NCBI GenBank assembly: GCA_016748015.1
Contig: JAAOMT010000384.1
Location: 119,503 to 183,502, forward strand
DNA: 64,000 bases
Reading direction: 5' to 3'
Origin: Geosiphon pyriformis
Lineage: Eukaryota > Glomeromycota > Glomeromycetes > Archaeosporales > Geosiphonaceae
Positions 57,443 through 64,000 of this stretch are shown one piece after another (position 1 is the first letter of the stretch; each line of letters opens with the position of its first letter). Under the pieces are notes generated by a model, which searched no databases, had not been told where the DNA came from, and worked only from the letters and a program-made list of their open reading frames with translations. The translations under genes were made by a program, and so were the position numbers.

Positions 57443-58421
57443 TGTTATTAGTGGAATTTTAACTATTAATTAGCATGAAATTATCTTCATAATTCTTATT
57501 ATTAAGTAGCATATTATTATCATTTCGATTATCACTTATTAATTAGCCAAATTATCAAATATTATTACTCAATCAATAACCCAATTTGTACTATAAAAAT
57601 TAAGATGATCAAATTACACAATACTCTGAACCATTTAATAGTCAAAATTTGCCAAAATTAATGAAAAAATTGCCGAAATAATTAATAATTTGTAGAAATA
57701 ACTTGTAGTTTGCCGAAATGTATCTTTAGTTTACCTAAATTGTAGAAAAGAGAAAAGTGCAAGTTTAAAGACTAGTACTATAACAAGTTGTATAAAAGAA
57801 GAGCTTCTCTCTTCAAGAAAATATATTCTTTTTATATCCTTCTTATATCTTACCATAGTATCTTACTTTAGACATCTTAATTAGAACAAATCACTTTTTA
57901 CAAAAACCAAATAAAAATTAAATATTCAAAAACCAAATCTTTAAATTATTACATTTGAAATTCTCTTAACACAACTAATGTTTTGAAATTAATTAGCTAC
58001 CAATTTCAATAAACTGTTAGTGATTCCAAGTCTGGATAGAAAACGTTTCCTTTGATAAAATCTTATTTCTTTTACAGTTTTTTTATTTTTCTTTTATTTT
58101 CTTATTACAAATCATTAGAGTAGCCTACAGACAAGATTCTTGTAGAAGAGTTGACTTTTATAGCAAAGTAACTACACATTTTTAGTAAGCTTCAAAATGA
58201 GCAATTCCTGAGAAAGAGTTGATGTTTACTACAACATAACTACACAAAGTAACTGGCACGGAATTGGCCATTCCACTTATAAGTCCAGCAGTTCAAATTA
58301 TAAAAGATAATTTGAAGATAAATTCAGTTATTGGAGGTTCAACTACTTCTAGAAAACGTGAATTTAAAACAAACAGACATTAATAACATTTAAGAAAAAA
58401 GACCAAAAACCTCTAATAACA
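57443..58421 (+). repeat. GypD2 5' LTR (979 bp)
   Basis: TGTTATTAG to CTAATAACA, same length as the solo LTR at 12991-13969 and alignable throughout. TATA-like tgtataaaag near 57790. It is followed by tttggtgctctctcacag, the primer-site candidate. Confidence 0.9.
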
Positions 58422-58422
58422 T

Positions 58423-60500
58423 TTGGTGCTCTCTCACAGAAATAACACAGTACCAACAAAATTCAAAGTGGCGACCACACCAGACACAACAACTCTAAAG
58501 TATTATCAGTCAATTTATACACACTGCAAACAAAGATTCAACATCTCAGACGGAATTGAAGTTGTCAAAAAATCAGTATACCAATACATTGAAAACTGCA
58601 TCAACAATTATCTTCTTGGAAATTACAACATCTTAGAAGTTAGAAGCAACTTTTACAATAATTTAGTGCACTATTCACGGTTGGAAACTGAAGATCTTAA
58701 CAGTGAAACACTTGCCACTTACTTCCAAGAACTTAATTTTAATATTATCAAGTACTGTGAAGAAATATATCCAGTACAGTCTCAATATTCTATTGACTTT
58801 GAATCAGAAACAGAAACAAGTAACAAAGACAAACAAAAAGTGAAACAATACTCAAGAACCACCCCAAACACTCCAATACTACCAAAGACAACTGCCAAAC
58901 ACTTGCAAACACCTAAACAAGAAACCAGTGTCAAATTACTACTTTCTATTACACTATTTCCAATTTCACTTGTTCAACCACAAACACTAAGTTCACTACT
59001 TAATCATTTTTTCAGACCAGAAGATTTTTAGTTACTTAGAAATTCTACTCAACAACAAGAACCAATATTAACAAGTGCCAATATCATTGAATACTTACAG
59101 GAAATCGAAAGTAATTCTTCAAAAAACTTGAAAAGTGAAGAAACTAAATCAGAACAAAAAGAAACTATAAAAAACAAAGAAGAAATGACAACTGCTTATA
59201 TTGCAAAAATCTCAGAGTTTACTGGTGAAAATAATAATACCAGTTCTCAAGAATGGCTTGATAAAGTCCAGAAAGCAGGAGATACAAATGGTTGGAATGC
59301 AGCAAGAATGCTCAAAGCAATTCTATACTTTCTTCAAGGAACTGCAGAAGAATGGTTTGAAAACTTGAAAGAACTATTTGAAAACTGCCAAGCATTCAAA
59401 GATGCTTTTTTACAACAATTCAATGACAACAACACCTCTATTACTCTCCACAATTGCTTTTACAATATCAAACAAGAAACATCTGAAACTGTTATGACCT
59501 ATCTTGGGAGATTCAACAAACTTCTCTGATGAATTCAACAATTAGAAACCAATAACTACTACTCCAATGCTCAGATTCTGAATCAATTTATAGCAGGATT
59601 AAAGGACAAATTAATCAAAAAAGTTTGCTCACATGCTCCAGAAAACTTAGCAACAGCTATTTGACATGCAAAGAACTATGCAATGGCTATAGAAGAAGCA
59701 AACCACACTAAACTTGTTAACTTAACTATTAGAGAAACCAGTTCAGCAGCTGAAGAGAAGATAGACCAACTCACAAAGAAGGTTAAAAGCTACTTTACAA
59801 ACCAACAACAACAGCAACAACAAAGATATCAATCACCCCAACAATGCAATCAAAACAATTTTGGATTACCATCCAACAACCAAACTCAAAATTGTTATTA
59901 TTGTAGAATTTCAGGACACTGGAAATGAGATTACAGAAAATTGCAAAGAGACCAACAAAACAGGAGTAATCAACATTACTCTTTACCACAACAATCTTAT
60001 TACCAACCTTCACTACAAACTTATTATTTACCAAGACCACAAAATCAAAACAGTTACTATCAACCAGCTCCACAATCAATGCAGCAACAATATCAACAAT
60101 CTTTACCAATTCAGCAATATTAGATATCACCCACTCAACAATATCAAGTACCAGCAAAAAGATTGGTTCAACATAATCAATTCACATTCCAAAATCAATT
60201 CCAAAATAACAACAATAGAATCAATCCAAATAACCAGTTGGTTCCCTGAAATTCTGGTCAGCAAAAACCCAATTACTATTACACTCAACCCAATTATCTT
60301 ACAATACCAGAAAAATCGGATTTTCAACAAACTGCACTTTCTGAAGATGAAATTGCAGCACCAAGATCAAACCCTTCTAACAACACTATTCCACCAGCTC
60401 AAATTGCCCAAAATGCCAATCTTTCAGATATATTTCCATTCGAATTTGAAGCAAATGAATCACCATTCTTGCTTAGTAATGCAGCAGCTAATGAACAAAA
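58423..60500 (+). pseudogene. GypD2 gag
   Basis: Frame open from the LTR edge with no early ATG; the first ATG in the core region is near 59187 (MTTAYIAKISEFTG). Domains: N-terminal region (58423-59030); gag core with WLDKVQKAGDTNGW, LYFLQGTAEEWF and FNKLL (59230-59530); helical part; knuckle CYYCRISGHWK followed by a TGA and Tyr in place of the last Cys (about 59896-59940); long Gln/Asn/Pro-rich tail (59790-60340). Stops at 59029, 59527-59532, 59662, 59926 and 60121. Same frame as protease, so Gag-Pol was probably one polyprotein. Confidence 0.85.
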
Positions 60501-60513
60501 AGCTATTACTGTC

Positions 60514-60960
60514 ATGTACACTGAAGCTACAGTAGAAGAAAAACCCATCTGATTAATTCTAGACAGTGGATCAGTGAGAAGTATTATTACCTATTAGTTA
60601 ATGCAACAGCTTCAAAGAACTGTTGACAGACCAGCCCAAACTGTAATTGTTACAGCAGATGGTATAAAAAAGACACCAGTAGGAGAAATTGACAATTTCC
60701 TATTCACTATTGATAGAATCACCATTCCAGTCAAAGTTTTAGTCATGGATGCACCCCAATACCAAGCTCTGGTCAGAAATAATTGGCTTCTTAAAGCTAA
60801 TGCAAACCTAGACTGGGAAACTCAGGAACTAAAAATCTCATACCAAAAACAATACACTATAGTACCTGCTACTTGTAGTACTTTCAACAAACAATCAGAA
60901 AAAGCCCCAGTATTTGAATTTGAAGAGGAGAAAGAAATGCCACTCACTAAAACTTACATG
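60514..60960 (+). pseudogene. GypD2 retropepsin-like aspartic protease
   Basis: LILDSGSVRSIITY at about 60553-60595 carries the catalytic DSG; a TGA just before it probably replaces Arg. VLVMDAPQYQALVRNNWLL follows at about 60739. Open from 60601. In frame with gag upstream and the Cys module downstream. Confidence 0.85.
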
Positions 60961-61080
60961 GCTCTTGGATTAACATCCAATTGGGCTAAAAAAACAAAAC
61001 AGGAGATTTTTGAAGAATCAAGAGGATGGAAGAAAGTCAAATACTCTACACCAGAACCACGGAAACAACCACCCTATATT

Positions 61081-61614
61081 CCACTCAAATGCAAAGATTG
61101 CAACAAGAAACTTTCATCAATGGAAGCATGTATTTCTTCAGAAGAGGAATATGAAACTTGTATCTGCTACTTTTGTAAAACATGCCATAAAGAACGATTT
61201 GGATACCCCAAAAAGAGTGGAAAATAGGACAACACACCTTGCCTTACATGTGGAAACATACTATTAGAAAAATGCAACTGGATTGATGTTGCAATGAGAG
61301 AAAAAGTATGTGACCAAATCTGTCAATATGCTCTATCAATTTCAGAAAAAGTCAGAAAAAGAACACTATTTGATGCAGCATACAACAGTGCTCTCAATAA
61401 ACTTTACCACTATCCTCATGATGCTGAAATGATTTTTGATTTAGCAATAGCATTAATTAATGAAGCCACTCAAGAAGATGTCCACCAAATGAAAGAAGCT
61501 GAATACATTGAATATACAATAGAATTAGCTGGATTCAACTATGAAAATGAGATAGAAACATACCACCAAATTGCAAGCCACACATATCCAATCCAAGAAG
61601 CTCAAATTCAATAA
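61081..61614 (+). pseudogene. GypD2 Cys-rich module and helical domain
   Basis: CKDCNKKLSSMEAC (about 61090), CICYFCKTCHKERFGYPKKSGK (to 61227), a stop at 61226 (TAG for Trp by comparison with GypD1), then CLTCGNILLEKCN (about 61243-61280). At least four CxxC-type pairs, consistent with two zinc sites. A helical domain of about 107 residues follows (61294-61614) with REKVCDQICQYALS and HYPHDAEMIFDLAI. No family recognised. Its position between protease and dUTPase is conserved in GypD1. Confidence 0.6.
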
Positions 61615-61623
61615 TTAGAGCAG

Positions 61624-62268
61624 ATGAACATTCAATTATGTGAAGAATACATCATGCCTTGTGATGACAAATGTGTCCAGAATGCTATGTTCTTAGCATT
61701 CCTCTGCCCAATGAAAATGACCAGGAAAAAAATCGAATTTGGAAAACCAGAAACAAAAGAAGAAACTATAATCACACCAATCTATCTTATTGAAAACCAG
61801 TCTGCTATACAACTCAAATACTTTGACAACAATGGAAAAGAGATAAAACCAGAAAAAGCTCACGAAATTGATGCAGGATATGATTTCAGATATTCTGGCA
61901 AAGACACTTTGGTTTTGCAGCCAAAATCTTTAACCAAAATTAACCTTAAGATTGCTCTTGAAATACTACCAGGAGCAATGGTTCAAATTGCATCTAGATT
62001 ATCATTAGCCAGCAAAGAAATCAATATTAGAGGAGAAATTATAGATGCAGGATACACTGGAGACATTATCATCATGTTGCAGAATAAAACAGACAAACCA
62101 TTCAAAATTGAACATGCTAAAAAAATTGCTCAAGCAATTTACCTACTCTTAATCAATATTTCGAGTCTACAATCAGTTAACAACAGAGAACAATTGGGAA
62201 AAAGTGAAAGAAGAATGCAAGATTTTGGTTCAATGGGACAATTTACAGTTTCAGTAAACATAGCTCTT
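61624..62268 (+). pseudogene. GypD2 dUTPase domain, nearly complete
   Basis: Five motifs of trimeric dUTPases in order: 1, EIDAGYDF (about 61867); 2, PGAMVQIASRLSLA (about 61969, with Leu where the family and GypD1 have Ser); 3, GEIIDAGYTGDI (about 62035, catalytic Asp present); 4, KKIAQAIYL (about 62119); 5, DFGSMG (about 62221, Met for the usual Thr). No stop from 61624 to 62469. The two substitutions are single C-to-T changes, so the parent domain was probably active. Its expected role is lowering dUTP during reverse transcription in AT-rich DNA; that is inference. Confidence 0.9.
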
Positions 62269-62679
62269 AATATACAAAATGAATCTTACCAGATTCTTCA
62301 ACTTTCCCAACCAATTACCATTTCACCTTTTGGAGAACATTACAAAATTTACACTTGCTCAAAACTCACTACTACTCAGCAAATCTTTAAATCCAATAAA
62401 CAAATCTGTTTGAAGCATGAAATTTCAATTCCAAACATTTATATTCCCAAAGGAATGAAAAAAATTTGAGTTATATTCTACAATTCTAATAATTACCCTA
62501 TTGCCTTATTAAACAAATTAGAGATTAAAATCATACATAACAATATCTTTCAAGATGAAAACTCTCAAATTGTCTCTAATTTCATCGAAATTGTAAGACA
62601 CACTCTACTCTCAAACCCAAATATCATTTCCACTACCGAAAACTACCACTTTTTGGAAGAAAAACTCTCTTGAATCAAC
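62269..62679 (+). pseudogene. GypD2 linker domain between dUTPase and RT
   Basis: Same frame; ISIPNIYIPKGMKKI ends at the TGA 62467, and VIFYNSNNYPIALLNKLEI follows. It resembles the GypD1 linker (IPEDIIIGYLG) in position and turn. Function unknown. Confidence 0.5.
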
Positions 62680-64000
62680 ATGGGTCTCTTAGAACCTTAA
62701 CAACAAAAACAATTGAAACAATTGATAGCTGAATTTGCAGATATATTTGCAAAAGACAACAATGACCTGGGAAAAACGGATATTGTTCAACATCAGATCC
62801 ATACAAAAGATGCTCTACCAAAATGTCAGTAAGCTTACAGAGTGCCACCTGTCAGCCACCAATTCATCAGAAAAGAAGTTCAGAGAATGCTCAATAACGG
62901 ATTGATTCAACCATCAAGAAGTCCTTGGGCCTCACTAGTAGTTTTAGTTAAAAAAAAACGGAAAAATCAGATTCTATGTTGATTATAGACAACTGAATAG
63001 TATTACAATTGGAGATGTCTACTCTCTTTCAAAAATTGATGACATGCTAGATGCTCTAGGAAAAGCCAAGTTCTTCTCAACTTTAGACTTAAAAAGTGAT
63101 ACTGGCAAGTCGAAATAGACCCAAAAGATAGACTCAAGACAGCATTCATCATTCAAGGAGAAAATTATGAGTTCAATGTTATGCTTTTTGAACTCTGCAA
63201 CATTTTAGTGACTTATAGATGTTGTATATGAATGACTCTTGTGGCAATCAGTAGTTGTCTATCTTGATGACACTGATATATACTTACCAAGCTTTGAAGC
63301 CCACCTTATTCACCTGCGAGAAGTTTTTCAACGATTACGGAAAGCAGAATTAAAGTTAAATATTGAGAAATGTCACTTTAAAAAAACAAGCTTAATCTTT
63401 CTTAGACACATTGTGAGCAAAAATGAAGTCAAACCAAACCCTAGAACAATCAGTACTGTTAAAAACTTCCAAACTTTCAAAAATACCACAGAGCTATGAG
63501 AATTTGTAGGATTAGCCTTCTACTATCGGAAATTTATCAAAAGATTCTCAAAAATTGCCAAACTACTCAATTATCTTACCAACAAAAATATGCCATACAA
63601 ATAAGCAGAAGAACAACAGAAAGCTTTTGAAACTCTCAAAACAAGATTGACAACAGCCCCAGTTCTTGTTTACCCAGACTTCAACAAACAGTTCCAACTA
63701 GCCACTGATGCTTCACATATAGCATTTGGTGCCATTCTATCACAATTGGATGAAAATAGCCAGAAATAAGTCATTGTCTATGCCAGTAAAACACTCAAGC
63801 CAACAGAACTCAAATATGGCTCATTTGAATTAGAAGTGGCTGCAGTCATCTGGGTTCTCAAATACTTTCAACAATATTTGAAAAATGGAAAAGAATTTGA
63901 CATCATAACTGACAATATTGGTCTCAAATGGCTCAATAAAAAGAAAACTGAACAAAGTGCCAAACAGTCTCAATAGAATGACTTCTTAGCAGACTACAAA
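62680..64000 (+). pseudogene. GypD2 reverse transcriptase and partial RNase H
   Basis: RT entry MGLLEP and LIAEFADIFAKDNNDLG; fingers VQRMLNNGLIQPSRSPWAS; then an A9 run at about 62950 shifts the frame at the same codon as in GypD1. Palm: FFSTLDLKSD, a second slip, YWQVEIDPKDRLKTAF, then a deletion in the PATFQ region. VVYLDDTDIYL (about 63253) is intact. RNase H: QLATDASHIAFGAILSQ (about 63700) to the window edge. Stops at about 63498, 63604 and 63768. Integrase lies outside. Confidence 0.87.

Larger units (their letters stand above)
57443..64000 (+). mobile_element. GypD2: dUTPase-bearing Ty3/Gypsy element, runs off window
   Basis: 5' LTR and about 5.6 kb of internal sequence up to RNase H. 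Gag, protease, Cys module, dUTPase and RT entry share one frame from 58423 to about 62950. Relative of GypD1 at protein level but with an unrelated-looking LTR of 979 bp. Left flank acat; the right flank is outside. Confidence 0.92.

Noticed and set aside
1-64000. tRNA, rRNA or host protein-coding genes
   Set aside because: No clover-leaf, rRNA-like or non-transposon domain was recognised on either strand by eye; a tRNAscan or Rfam search would settle this.

Overview
The window holds no recognisable host gene. It is a stack of retrotransposons nested in one another in strongly AT-rich DNA. Domain content (Ty3/Gypsy elements, some with a dUTPase; LINEs whose ORF1 has an RRM-like fold and a CCHC knuckle) and base composition suggest a repeat-rich early-diverging fungus. 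Arbuscular mycorrhizal fungi (Glomeromycotina, Gigaspora/Rhizophagus-like) are my best guess, an inference from protein style only. Almost every reading frame is broken, mostly by stops explained by C-to-T or G-to-A change, with some indels.

Layout. 1-285: inverted LTR fragment. 286-1457 plus 11152-12543: one degenerate LINE (LINE-A), split by GypD1 (1458-11151), a complete Ty3/Gypsy element with gag, protease, Cys-rich module, dUTPase, RT-RNase H and integrase between 876/875 bp LTRs. 12557-15818: minus-strand ORF1-only retroelement, itself split by a 979 bp solo LTR (12991-13969). 15832-18042: AT desert, two truncated LTRs and a simple-sequence stretch. 18043-24850: the most complete LINE (LINE-B), with ORF1 and ORF2. 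24861-37560: remains of an old Gypsy element (GypX), cut by GypN1 (26072-33906, minus) and by a second ORF1-only element (34753-37184, plus). 37561-45226: GypN2 (minus). 45227-57301: another LINE (LINE-C), cut by GypN3 (47863-55593, plus) and followed by a third ORF1-only 5' fragment (57302-57442). That fragment is cut by GypD2 (57443 to beyond the window end), a second dUTPase-bearing Gypsy.

Two Gypsy lineages differ in expression logic. GypD keeps gag, protease, Cys module, dUTPase and the start of RT in one frame (clearest in GypD2). GypN puts protease-RT-RNase H one frame back from gag, with a canonical -1 slippery heptamer (T TTA AAC or T TTA AAT) retained in all three copies. It has no dUTPase but has an extra ORF3 in the env position that runs into the 3' LTR. 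In both lineages integrase starts at its own ATG in another frame. Both carry a short tandem array in U3 just upstream of the TATA box (12 bp in GypN, 23 bp in GypD1).

The most promising novelty is the ORF1-only retroelement family. It has a single frame of roughly 700 codons with an RRM-like domain and CCHC knuckle, no reverse transcriptase, an A-rich tail and clear target-site duplications. Its 5' and 3' ends resemble those of the LINEs, as expected of a LINE parasite mobilised in trans. The dUTPase-Gypsy architecture and the GypN ORF3 come next. All coordinates and alignments here were made by eye.
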